A DNA stretch of 6,449 nucleotides from Hyphomonas sp. UBA5111 (GTDB taxonomy: Bacteria; Pseudomonadota; Alphaproteobacteria; Caulobacterales; Hyphomonadaceae), in the NCBI GenBank assembly GCA_002414505.1, contig DHZF01000069.1, positions 1-6,449 of the forward strand. The letters are read 5' to 3'. How positions within the stretch are numbered: the first letter of the stretch is position 1; the number at the start of each line of letters is the position of its first letter. Below, piece after piece: positions 1-5,840 of this stretch. A model generated the notes under the pieces. The model saw only the letters and a list, made by a program, of their open reading frames with translations, made no database searches and was not told where the DNA came from. Made by a program: the position numbers and the translations under genes.

Positions 1-480
1 GACGGGGTGGATGACGACATCGAGATCGAAGTCTCCGACACGAAGATCGTCGTGCGCGCAGGCCGCGCCGTCCTGACTTCGAAACTGATCGACGGCTCCT
101 TCCCCGATTATGGCCGCGTCATCCCGAAAGGGAATGACCGGAAGCTGACCATCGACAACAAGGCCTTCGAAGCCGCTGTCGACCGCGTCTCGACGGTGTC
201 GGCTGAGCGTTCGCGCTCGGTGAAGATGTCCCTGTCTGATGGCAAGCTGGTGCTCGCCGTCAATCATGCAGAGACCGGCGTGGGTAACGAGGAACTCGAA
301 GCGGACTATGGCTCCGAGGCGATGGAGATCGGTTTCAACGCGAAATATTTGCTCGACATTGCCGGCCAGATCGAGGCCGTCGAAGCCGAATTCATGTTCA
401 GCGATCCGGCCTCCCCTGCCCTCGTGCTCGATCCGTCGGATGACAGCGCCCGTTATGTGCTGATGCCGCTTCGGGTCTAG
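1..480 (+). CDS. dnaN: DNA polymerase III sliding clamp (beta subunit), C-terminal part
   Basis: The gene is open from the first base of the window, so its 5' part is missing. The 159 codons present cover about the last 40% of a clamp of the usual length of about 370 residues. The clamp is a ring-shaped dimer that encircles DNA and tethers polymerase III and repair proteins. Recognisable stretches are DGKLVLAVNHAETGVGNEEL, which matches the domain III strand region of E. coli beta, then IGFNAKYLLDIA, and a final YVLMPLRV that corresponds to the YVVMPMRL tail forming part of the clamp-binding pocket. The second Met of that tail is Leu here, a conservative change. The TAG stop lies 7 nt before the next open frame on the same strand, and recF follows one gene later, so it is probably the head of a dnaN-recF transcription unit. 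The identification is secure. Confidence 0.97.
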   Translation, partial: DGVDDDIEIEVSDTKIVVRAGRAVLTSKLIDGSFPDYGRVIPKGNDRKLTIDNKAFEAAVDRVSTVSAERSRSVKMSLSDGKLVLAVNHAETGVGNEELEADYGSEAMEIGFNAKYLLDIAGQIEAVEAEFMFSDPASPALVLDPSDDSARYVLMPLRV

Positions 481-487
481 CAGGCCG

Positions 488-880
488 ATGGCGCCACCGG
501 ATCGCCGGACCGTCCTTGCCAGTGCGGCCGCGGCGACGAGCCTGGCAGCATGTGGTATCCAGTTTGGCAAGGAGACAAGCAGCATGTACGGCCTGATCGG
601 CAAATTCACCGCAACGGACGGTAACCGGGATGCCCTGATCCGCATCCTGCTGGACGGCGTATCGGGCATGCCGGGCTGCCTCAGCTATGTTGTGGCGAGC
701 GACCCGGCCGATGCCAATGCGATCTGGATCACGGAAGCGTGGGACAGCCAGGAAAGCCATGCGGCCAGCCTGTCCATGCCCAGCGTGCAGGAAGCGATCG
801 GCAAGGGCCGCCCATTGATTGCCGGCATGGAACGGATCGCGGAGACCCGGCCCGAAGGCGGGCACGGGCTCGACTCCTGA
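488..880 (+). CDS. ABM-domain (putative quinol monooxygenase-like) protein, possible Tat lipoprotein
   Basis: This is a 130-residue product. Residues 33-125 look like a single antibiotic-biosynthesis-monooxygenase (ABM, YgiN-like) ferredoxin-fold domain. The visible landmarks are MYGLIGKF, a helix with RDALIRILLDG, GMPGCLSYVVASDP, the conserved core IWITEAWDSQESH (79-91), and a terminal GGHGL. Such small proteins usually act as dimers on quinols or aromatic substrates; the substrate here is unknown. The N-terminus reads DRRTVLASAAAATSLAAC. It has a twin-arginine pair (R6-R7), an Ala-rich hydrophobic core and a lipobox-like LAAC with Cys22, as in a Tat-exported lipoprotein. The start at 488 has a poor ribosome site. 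A second ATG at 584 (Met33) has an excellent one and would give a 98-residue cytosolic domain with no leader. The gene lies 7 nt after dnaN and 25 nt before recF. Family assignment is fairly sure; location and start are open. Confidence 0.8.
   Translation: MAPPDRRTVLASAAAATSLAACGIQFGKETSSMYGLIGKFTATDGNRDALIRILLDGVSGMPGCLSYVVASDPADANAIWITEAWDSQESHAASLSMPSVQEAIGKGRPLIAGMERIAETRPEGGHGLDS
569..575 (+). promoter_or_regulatory. Strong internal Shine-Dalgarno for a second start of the ABM gene
   Basis: AAGGAGA lies 8 nt before the in-frame ATG at 584. It is a much better ribosome site than anything before the ATG at 488, where only a weak CAGG is present. It sits inside the coding sequence of the long form, where it encodes Gly-Lys-Glu, at the boundary between the leader and the ABM domain. 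It supports either a true start at 584 or two products from one gene. Confidence 0.6.
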
Positions 881-905
881 CCTCTGGCCGCTCCATACAG
901 CACGA

Positions 906-2018
906 ATGACCGCCCTTACCCGCCTGACCCTGACTGACTTTCGCAATTATGCGTCTCTCAGCCTGCCACTCGATGGCCGGCATGTCTGCCTGTACGGGTC
1001 GAACGGGGCGGGCAAGACGAATTTGCTCGAAGCCGTCAGCCAGCTCGGCCCCGGCCGGGGCCTGCGCTCGGCCACCCTGCCGGAAATGACCCGGAAGGAC
1101 GCGCCCGGAGGCTGGGCCGTCTCCGCTGCGCTGGCGAACGAGCAGCGCATCGGCGTGGGCCTCGACGCTGGCCCGAGCGCCAAGCGCACAGTGCGGATTG
1201 ATGGCGCGCCGGCGACGGCATCCGATCTCGCAGACCTGGTGCGCATTGTCTGGCTGACGCCTGCCATGGATGGTGTGTTCCGGGGCAGCACCTCTGATCG
1301 GCGCCGCTTCTTCGACCGGCAGGTGATGGCGCACATGCCAACCCACGGCACGGCCGCCAGCCGCTATGAAAAGGCCATGCGAGAGCGCAACGCCCTGCTC
1401 GAACGCGGGCATGTCGATCCGGCCTGGGCCGATGCGATCGAGGCCCGCATGGCGGAGTCCGGCGCAGAAATGGCCATCAACCGCGCGCATGTGCTGGAAG
1501 CCCTGCAAGCCGCCATTGATGCGCGCCCCGAAGGCTATTTCCCGAAGGCTGATCTTGCCCTCGAAGGCAAGGCCGAGCAGGCCGCCATTCGCGGCGAGGA
1601 TTTCAAGACGATCTTCGAAGCCCTGACAGACACGTTCCGCACGACACGCCGACGCGACATTGCCGCCGGACGCACCATTGACGGGCCACACCGATCCGAC
1701 CTGACCGTTATCCACCGTCCAACCGGCGCGCCGGCCAAGGACGCCTCCACGGGCCAGCAGAAAGCCTTGCTGATCGGCCTGATCCTCGCCTCTGCAGCGG
1801 CCCTGCGCGCAGGCGGCGACGGCCCCTCTCCCTTGCTCTTGCTGGACGAGGCCGCCGCGCATCTCGATGCGGACCGCAGGGCTGCCCTGTTCGATGAGCT
1901 GACCGCGCTTGGGGGTCAGGCCTGGCTGACCGGCACGGAAGCCTTCCTGTTCGAGGCCTTCGGAGACCGGGCGCAGACCGTGCGCATTGATGACGGCACA
2001 GCGGTCGCGGAATCCTAG
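906..2018 (+). CDS. recF: DNA replication and repair protein RecF (ABC-type ATPase)
   Basis: This is a 370-residue SMC/ABC-like ATPase that acts with RecO and RecR to load RecA at single-strand gaps, binding DNA as an ATP-dependent dimer. The N-terminus LTRLTLTDFRNY is the family signature. Walker A is GSNGAGKT (31-38). The ABC signature is STGQQKAL, starting at 281. Walker B is LLLLDE (310-315), followed by the D-loop AAAHLD (316-321). GPHRSDL, just before the signature, is also typical of RecF. The length is normal for the family. The ATG at 906 was chosen because the protein pattern starts there; the frame is open further upstream to 819, but that would overlap the ABM gene and add sequence unlike RecF. 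No strong Shine-Dalgarno precedes it, so translation may be coupled to the gene 25 nt upstream. Its TAG overlaps the stop of the convergent gene. The usual neighbour gyrB does not follow. Confidence 0.96.
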   Translation: MTALTRLTLTDFRNYASLSLPLDGRHVCLYGSNGAGKTNLLEAVSQLGPGRGLRSATLPEMTRKDAPGGWAVSAALANEQRIGVGLDAGPSAKRTVRIDGAPATASDLADLVRIVWLTPAMDGVFRGSTSDRRRFFDRQVMAHMPTHGTAASRYEKAMRERNALLERGHVDPAWADAIEARMAESGAEMAINRAHVLEALQAAIDARPEGYFPKADLALEGKAEQAAIRGEDFKTIFEALTDTFRTTRRRDIAAGRTIDGPHRSDLTVIHRPTGAPAKDASTGQQKALLIGLILASAAALRAGGDGPSPLLLLDEAAAHLDADRRAALFDELTALGGQAWLTGTEAFLFEAFGDRAQTVRIDDGTAVAES

Positions 2019-3556
2019 CTCTTGATGCGCAGGTCGGAAATCGACTGGGCAATCTCGCGATAGACTTCCTTCAACTCGTCGCCGTTCGACGCATCGAATG
2101 CAAAGGCGGGGCTGGTCGCGCAATATTCCATGATGGTCTGCCCGTCCGATGTCTTCTGGACATAGGAGGGCACCTGGAAGCCGACCGTATAGATCTGGAC
2201 ATTGGACGGCTCCGCCTTCATCGCATCACAGAGATCCATCGCCTGCCGAAACGAATTCTTGCTGGCGGTCGGATGATTCGCATTGAAATCACCATCCGTC
2301 ATCAGGATGACGGCCTTGGTGACGTTTATCTCATCATAGGCCCAGGGCTTTGCCGCCTCCGGCCAGATGTCCTGCCAGTTCGGCGACAGGAGGTACCAGC
2401 CCCAGGCAACACCGAGATGCCCGGCGGTGCCGCCATTGGCCGTCATGCTGTTCACATGGGTGATGAGGGCATCCTTGTTCTCGGTCAGAGGCACCGGCCC
2501 GGTTGCCCGGCATCCGGCATAGTAGAAATCCAGCGCACCGGTCGAACTGTTGGCACCGCCATTCTCGATCTCGTTCTCACCGTAATATTTGTCGTAGTCG
2601 CTATCATAGAAATTCCAGCGCGGATTGCCGGCACCGATCCAGGCAAAGTTGCCGGGCGCGGCATCACTAGCGGCATAACTCCCCGTGCGTTCATAGACGC
2701 AGGTATCCGTGGCAGACGAGTCGTCCCAGAACCATCGGGCGACGTCCCAGTCATAGTCACCATACCGATTGCAATCGTCAGGATCGGACTCGGTACAGGT
2801 GCCATCCTGATAGTACATGAAGCGCTTGCCCGTGGCCTGATCGTACATCCGAGCGCTGTTGTAGGAATTGTAATTGCTCAGCCCATTGCTGTTGGATGTA
2901 TCGGCGGGAATGGTGACACTGCGTGTCACGTCATTGAAATACGCCCCCGCATTGACGGCATTGTTGTAGGTCACGATGCCCAGCCGGACCGTGCCGTCGC
3001 GTACCTGGTCATCCGGCAGCAACTCGTCAAAGGCGATGATCGCGGCTTCTTTCAGCAGGGTCAGCCTGTTGTTGCTGTTCATCGAACCGGAAACGTCGAA
3101 CACGAAGGACACATCGATCTTGCCGACCGAGAAGGTCGAGGTGGATGAGACGTTGAAGCTCATTTCGTCATTTCCGAAGATGTTGGAAATGAAGGTGGGC
3201 TGGGTGCACCGCATCTTGCCGAGAATATCTTCGCTGTCCTCGGAGAAGGTCACGGTGACCGGCGTACAGGACAAGCCGCCCCCGGCCGAATCGATCAGCG
3301 GGTTCATGTATTCGCGAATATCCGCAATCACCGCCTCATCCGTTGCGCCGCCCTGTCGTGACAGCGCGCCGGCCAAGACGGCGGAGTCCATTGCATATTG
3401 TACGCGGGCCTGTTGGCGGAAGATGAATTCAAGGTCGACCGCGAGCCCGACCAGCGCCACCATGGAGGCCAGAATGAAGGCGGTGAGCACGGTCAGGTTG
3501 CCGCGTACATCGCGGGCAATCTTCTGCGCTTGCATGTTTGCAGATCGTGTACCCAT
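2015..3556 (-). CDS. TadG-like Flp pilus assembly protein with von Willebrand factor A domain
   Basis: This is a 513-residue product. Residues 17-66 have the TadE/TadG-type N-terminus: basic flank KIARDVRG, one membrane segment at about 21-43, then DLEFIFRQQARVQYAMDSAVLAGA. A VWA domain follows, with the MIDAS metal-site motif DVSGSM (D154, S156, S158), the later Thr in GGTAGHLG (377), and Asp421 in LMTDGDFN. The end, IAQSISDLRI, is typical of TadG proteins. It is probably anchored in the inner membrane with the VWA part in the periplasm, helping assembly or surface exposure of tight-adherence pili. Between the two halves of the VWA domain, about residues 220-360 are unusually rich in Tyr, Asn, Asp, Gly and Trp, with four Cys (254, 262, 286, 349). 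No other tad gene is present nearby. The ATG at 3556 follows a G-rich stretch; Met8 (3535) is an alternative with no ribosome site. Confidence 0.88.
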   Translation of the reverse strand: MGTRSANMQAQKIARDVRGNLTVLTAFILASMVALVGLAVDLEFIFRQQARVQYAMDSAVLAGALSRQGGATDEAVIADIREYMNPLIDSAGGGLSCTPVTVTFSEDSEDILGKMRCTQPTFISNIFGNDEMSFNVSSTSTFSVGKIDVSFVFDVSGSMNSNNRLTLLKEAAIIAFDELLPDDQVRDGTVRLGIVTYNNAVNAGAYFNDVTRSVTIPADTSNSNGLSNYNSYNSARMYDQATGKRFMYYQDGTCTESDPDDCNRYGDYDWDVARWFWDDSSATDTCVYERTGSYAASDAAPGNFAWIGAGNPRWNFYDSDYDKYYGENEIENGGANSSTGALDFYYAGCRATGPVPLTENKDALITHVNSMTANGGTAGHLGVAWGWYLLSPNWQDIWPEAAKPWAYDEINVTKAVILMTDGDFNANHPTASKNSFRQAMDLCDAMKAEPSNVQIYTVGFQVPSYVQKTSDGQTIMEYCATSPAFAFDASNGDELKEVYREIAQSISDLRIKS

Positions 3557-3783
3557 CCCGCGCGCCCCCTGATCGCCAGCACCATTTCACAAGCCTGGAT
3601 TTTCGCTCAGAGTGATTTCCCCTGGCTTCAGATGCCCCCTGAAAATTGGCGGATTGGCGAAAGGGGTCGTTTACCCTGTTGGAGCCCGACTCATCGCGGT
3701 CAAAGCGGCTGCCCGGCCTTGCCTGTGCGGCGCCTTTTCGTGGTATCATTCACTGACGAAACCGATTCCCCACCGAGGCCGAC
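3557..3783. promoter_or_regulatory. Divergent intergenic region between the TadG-like gene and thyA
   Basis: These 227 nt must carry the starts of both divergent genes. On the thyA side, a possible promoter has TTGCCT (3719-3724) and TATCAT (3744-3749) with a TG one base upstream (extended -10). The spacer is 19 nt, which is long. Two directly repeated ATTGGCG units lie at 3645-3651 and 3653-3659. A small inverted repeat, TTCAG (3627-3631) and CTGAA (3639-3643), lies beside them. No promoter is convincing for the minus-strand gene, and no small gene or RNA is evident. Confidence 0.4.
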
Positions 3784-4578
3784 ATGCAGCAATATCTCAA
3801 TCTCCTGCAGGACATTCTGGACAATGGTCATGAACGCGCCGACCGGACCGGTACAGGCACGCGCGCCGTGTTTGGCCGCCAGATGCGGTTCGACCTCGCC
3901 GATGGCTTCCCGATGGTGACCACCAAGAAGCTGCATCTGCGCTCGATCATCATTGAACTGCTCTGGTTCCTGAAAGGCGACACGAACATCGCCTATCTCA
4001 AGGAAAACGGCGTTTCGATCTGGGATGAGTGGGCTGATGAGAACGGTGATCTCGGCCCCGTCTATGGCAAGCAATGGCGCAGCTGGGCCGCGCCGGATGG
4101 CCGTGTCATTGACCAGATCCAGTGGGTGCTGGACGAAATCCGCACCAATCCCAATTCCCGCCGCCTGATCGTGTCAGCCTGGAACCCGGCCGATGTGAAC
4201 GAGATGGCCCTGCCGCCCTGCCACTGCCTGTTCCAGTTCAATGTCATGGACGGCAAGCTGAACTGCCAGCTCTATCAGCGTTCGGCCGATGTCTTCCTCG
4301 GTGTACCGTTCAACATCGCATCCTATGCGCTGCTCACCCTGATGATGGCGCGTGCGACGGGGCTGGAAGCCGGCGAGTTCGTCCACACATTCGGCGATGC
4401 GCACCTCTACCTGAACCATATGGAGCAGACCCGGCTCCAGCTGACCCGTGAGCCGCGCGCCCTGCCCCGTATGATCCTGAATCCCGACAAGACCGACCTG
4501 TTCGGCTGGGAGTATTCAGACTTCACCGTCGAAGGCTATGAGCCGCACGCTCACATCAAGGCGCCGGTGGCCGTCTAG
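3784..4578 (+). CDS. thyA: Thymidylate synthase
   Basis: This cytosolic enzyme makes dTMP from dUMP using 5,10-methylene-tetrahydrofolate and releases dihydrofolate. The product is 264 residues, the same length as E. coli ThyA, and the key residues fall at the same numbers. They are Arg21 (RTGTGT), the Arg126-Arg127 phosphate-binding pair, catalytic Cys146 in LPPCHC, Arg166, Asp169, Asn177 in PFNIASYAL, and His207/Tyr209 in DAHLY. The C-terminus IKAPVAV matches the mobile tail that closes the active site. The ATG has GAGG 5 nt upstream (3775-3778). It is separated from folA, its usual metabolic and genomic partner, by two minus-strand genes. Its TAG stop overlaps the stop of the convergent AhpD-like gene within one CTAG. 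Complete and very likely functional. Confidence 0.98.
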   Translation: MQQYLNLLQDILDNGHERADRTGTGTRAVFGRQMRFDLADGFPMVTTKKLHLRSIIIELLWFLKGDTNIAYLKENGVSIWDEWADENGDLGPVYGKQWRSWAAPDGRVIDQIQWVLDEIRTNPNSRRLIVSAWNPADVNEMALPPCHCLFQFNVMDGKLNCQLYQRSADVFLGVPFNIASYALLTLMMARATGLEAGEFVHTFGDAHLYLNHMEQTRLQLTREPRALPRMILNPDKTDLFGWEYSDFTVEGYEPHAHIKAPVAV

Positions 4579-4931
4579 GCCTCTTTAAGGCTCTGCCAAG
4601 CCGTCCAGGCGTCGCCCGCATACATCAGGCTCGGGCCACCGCCCATATAGACCGTCATGCCCAGCGCTTCGGCGACTTCCTCATCGGTCGCGCCGAGACG
4701 CTTCAGCGCCTTGGTATGAAACCCGATGCACCCGTCACACTGCTTGGCCACGCCAATGGCGAGCGCGATCAGTTCCTTGGTCTTCGTGTCGAGCGCGCCA
4801 TCCGCCAGAGCGGCTTTGGCCATCGCGTTGAACTGGGTCAACGTGTCTTTCGCGCCGGTGCCCCGCAGGCCGGAGATCCCCTCGCTGATCGCGCCCGTTA
4901 TTGCGCCATAGTCTTTCGTACCGTCCGCCAT
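4575..4931 (-). CDS. AhpD-like carboxymuconolactone decarboxylase family protein
   Basis: This is a 118-residue, all-helical AhpD-like product. The active-site pattern is complete: Glu53 (KELIALAIG), Cys65 and Cys68 in [10 protein letters not shown], and His72. The spacing Glu-12-Cys-3-Cys-4-His equals that of the E118/C130/C133/H137 proton relay of Mycobacterium tuberculosis AhpD. This suggests a thiol-dependent peroxidase or disulfide reductase rather than a decarboxylase, which lacks the CxxC. The natural reductant and substrate are unknown. The ATG at 4931 was chosen because AAGGAG (4938-4943) precedes it by 6 nt. An upstream in-frame ATG at 4961 would add ten residues but lies inside the 26-bp palindrome. 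The VUT-family gene is upstream on the same strand with an 81-nt gap, so this gene may have its own promoter. Its stop overlaps the thyA stop. Confidence 0.9.
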   Translation of the reverse strand: MADGTKDYGAITGAISEGISGLRGTGAKDTLTQFNAMAKAALADGALDTKTKELIALAIGVAKQCDGCIGFHTKALKRLGATDEEVAEALGMTVYMGGGPSLMYAGDAWTAWQSLKEA

Positions 4932-4937
4932 AATCGA

Positions 4938-4943
4938 CTCCTT
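4938..4943 (-). promoter_or_regulatory. Ribosome binding site of the AhpD-like gene
   Basis: Read on the minus strand this is AAGGAG, 6 nt before the ATG at 4931. It decides the start against the in-frame ATG at 4961. Only one base separates it from the large palindrome, so anything bound to that palindrome in DNA, or its hairpin in RNA, would lie right against the ribosome site. Confidence 0.8.
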
Positions 4944-4944
4944 A

Positions 4945-4970
4945 TCTGCATATTTGCGCAAATATGCAGA
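4945..4970. promoter_or_regulatory. 26-bp perfect palindrome, probable operator of the AhpD-like gene
   Basis: The half-site TCTGCATATTTGC (4945-4957) is followed at once by its exact reverse complement (4958-4970), with no mismatch and no spacer. It is AT-rich at its flanks and has a TTTGCGCAAA centre. It lies 14 nt upstream of the AhpD-like ATG. A dimeric helix-turn-helix repressor is the natural reading. The general look, a CATATTTG-type arm around a GCGC centre, would fit an ArsR-like winged-helix regulator, but this is only a guess and no regulator gene is in the window. It does not look like an intrinsic terminator for the upstream VUT gene, because it lacks a loop, a GC-rich stem and a following T-run. 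Confidence 0.75.
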
Positions 4971-4988
4971 CTTCTATGACATCAGCAA
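4961..4988 (-). promoter_or_regulatory. Candidate promoter overlapping the palindrome
   Basis: On the minus strand, TTGCTG (4988-4983) and CATATT (4966-4961) are separated by 16 nt and could serve as -35 and -10 boxes for the AhpD-like gene. The -10 would lie inside the palindrome, so a bound repressor would block it. The match is modest and alphaproteobacterial promoters are hard to read by eye. Confidence 0.25.
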
Positions 4989-5012
4989 TATGGGTATTAC
5001 CGGATAGTACAG

Positions 5013-5681
5013 TCAGGCCGCCGCCGGATCGACCAGGCCCAGATTTTCCCGGCGCCGGATCACCGCAGAGACGATCACCGCTCCGACCATCTTGCCGATC
5101 ACGAACACGATCCAGTTCCAGACATGCAGCGAATTGCCCGGGTCCATGCCCAGCTCCATCTGCTTGGCGAGGTCTGCGCCATACAGGAACACCGTCGTAT
5201 CGACTGGCGCGGCCAGCGCACTGGAAAGCAGGATCCGGGTCGAGAGCCGGTATTTGGTAAAAGTGAACATCAACCAGTCGACCCCCTCGGAAATCGCGAA
5301 GGCAATGCCGCTGGCGAGCGCGATAACGGGCCATGCATAGTAGAACGACCAGGCGATCGCCATGGCCATCACGAGCAGCACCCGGTGCCCCATTTCGCGC
5401 TGCACAAAATCCCGGATGACAAACACCATTCCGGTCACCATGGTCATCGGATGCAGGGACACGCCCTGCGCGGTCAAACCCGTGTTCGTCGGGGCAACAA
5501 TCTGGAACTCCGGAATGACGCCGAACGACCAGTTCAGGAAGGGAATCAGCGCGACATAAACCAGCGCCCATCCGCGACCTCGCAGCAGCCAAATTGCCAA
5601 GAACGACAACAGAATGGCAGGAAGTGCCAATCCGATATGTTCGGGGTTTCCATTGGTGAGAATTGCCACAAACGGTTTCAT
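5013..5681 (-). CDS. VUT-family (YhhQ-like) integral membrane transporter, putative
   Basis: This is a 222-residue, very hydrophobic product. About six or seven membrane segments can be read: roughly 17-34, 38-59, 77-93, 101-133 (one or two helices), 150-168 and 187-208. The loop RDFVQREMGHR (90-100), the stretch GIAFAISEGVDWLMFTFTKYR (125-145) and the later LSSALAAPVDTTVFLYGA (152-169) resemble the Vut_1/YhhQ family. Members of that family import vitamin-like precursors; E. coli YhhQ takes up queuosine precursors. The substrate here is not shown by the sequence, and no queuosine gene is nearby. The ATG at 5681 has GGGGG (5691-5695) 9 nt upstream. It is divergent from folA across 159 nt and lies upstream of the AhpD-like gene on the same strand. 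Family placement is from recognised patterns and is moderately sure. Confidence 0.72.
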   Translation of the reverse strand: MKPFVAILTNGNPEHIGLALPAILLSFLAIWLLRGRGWALVYVALIPFLNWSFGVIPEFQIVAPTNTGLTAQGVSLHPMTMVTGMVFVIRDFVQREMGHRVLLVMAMAIAWSFYYAWPVIALASGIAFAISEGVDWLMFTFTKYRLSTRILLSSALAAPVDTTVFLYGADLAKQMELGMDPGNSLHVWNWIVFVIGKMVGAVIVSAVIRRRENLGLVDPAAA

Positions 5682-5840
5682 CCAGATATTCCCCCGCGGA
5701 ACTGTTTTTCAGCTTGTGAAAACTGAAGAAAGAAGGTTGCATTCACCCTACGAACTCGGCTCTGCATGTATTCCTGCAGACGCGAAAGGTCACAAGGGCC
5801 AGCCGCAAAATATGGTGCAAGTAGATTGGAACCGATCAGT
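5682..5840. promoter_or_regulatory. Divergent intergenic region between the VUT gene and folA
   Basis: These 159 nt separate divergent starts and should hold both promoters, but no convincing -35/-10 pair is visible in either direction. Two inverted repeats stand out: TTTTCA (5706-5711) with TGAAAA (5717-5722) around a 5-nt loop, and TCTGCA (5761-5766) with TGCAGA (5775-5780). No preQ1-type riboswitch was recognised ahead of the transporter. Confidence 0.4.
5761..5780. repeat. Inverted repeat TCTGCA-N8-TGCAGA upstream of folA
   Basis: Six-base arms are exact and separated by 8 nt. The arms are identical to the outermost six bases of each arm of the 26-bp palindrome at 4945-4970, where the separation is 14 nt. 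It lies about 60 nt upstream of the folA start and about 80 nt upstream of the VUT start. It may be chance. Confidence 0.4.

Noticed and set aside
819..905. Upstream in-frame start of recF
   Set aside because: It would overlap the end of the ABM gene and add residues unlike RecF; the family pattern starts at the ATG at 906.
729..2123. Long minus-strand open frame opposite recF and the ABM gene
   Set aside because: Its translation has no recognisable domain and is rich in Arg, Gly and Ala, as expected from the antisense of GC-rich coding DNA. RecF on the other strand is unmistakable.
2273..3148. Plus-strand open frame of 291 codons opposite the TadG-like gene
   Set aside because: It is antisense to a gene with clear TadG and VWA motifs, and its product has no recognisable fold or start signal.
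4579..4592. Possible terminator stem after thyA
   Set aside because: Only a stem of four to five pairs can be drawn, it lacks a T-run, and it lies in the coding end of the AhpD-like gene.
4942..5742. Minus-strand open frame overlapping the VUT transporter
   Set aside because: The other frame gives a coherent multi-helix membrane protein; this one gives low-complexity sequence and runs into the palindrome.
5682..5760. preQ1 riboswitch ahead of the VUT-family transporter
   Set aside because: The short conserved stem and A-rich tail of preQ1-I were not found, and nothing resembling the larger class was seen.
5766..5840. N-terminal extension of folA to an upstream ATG
   Set aside because: The 25 extra residues do not resemble DHFR, and the family's first strand begins right after the ATG at 5841.
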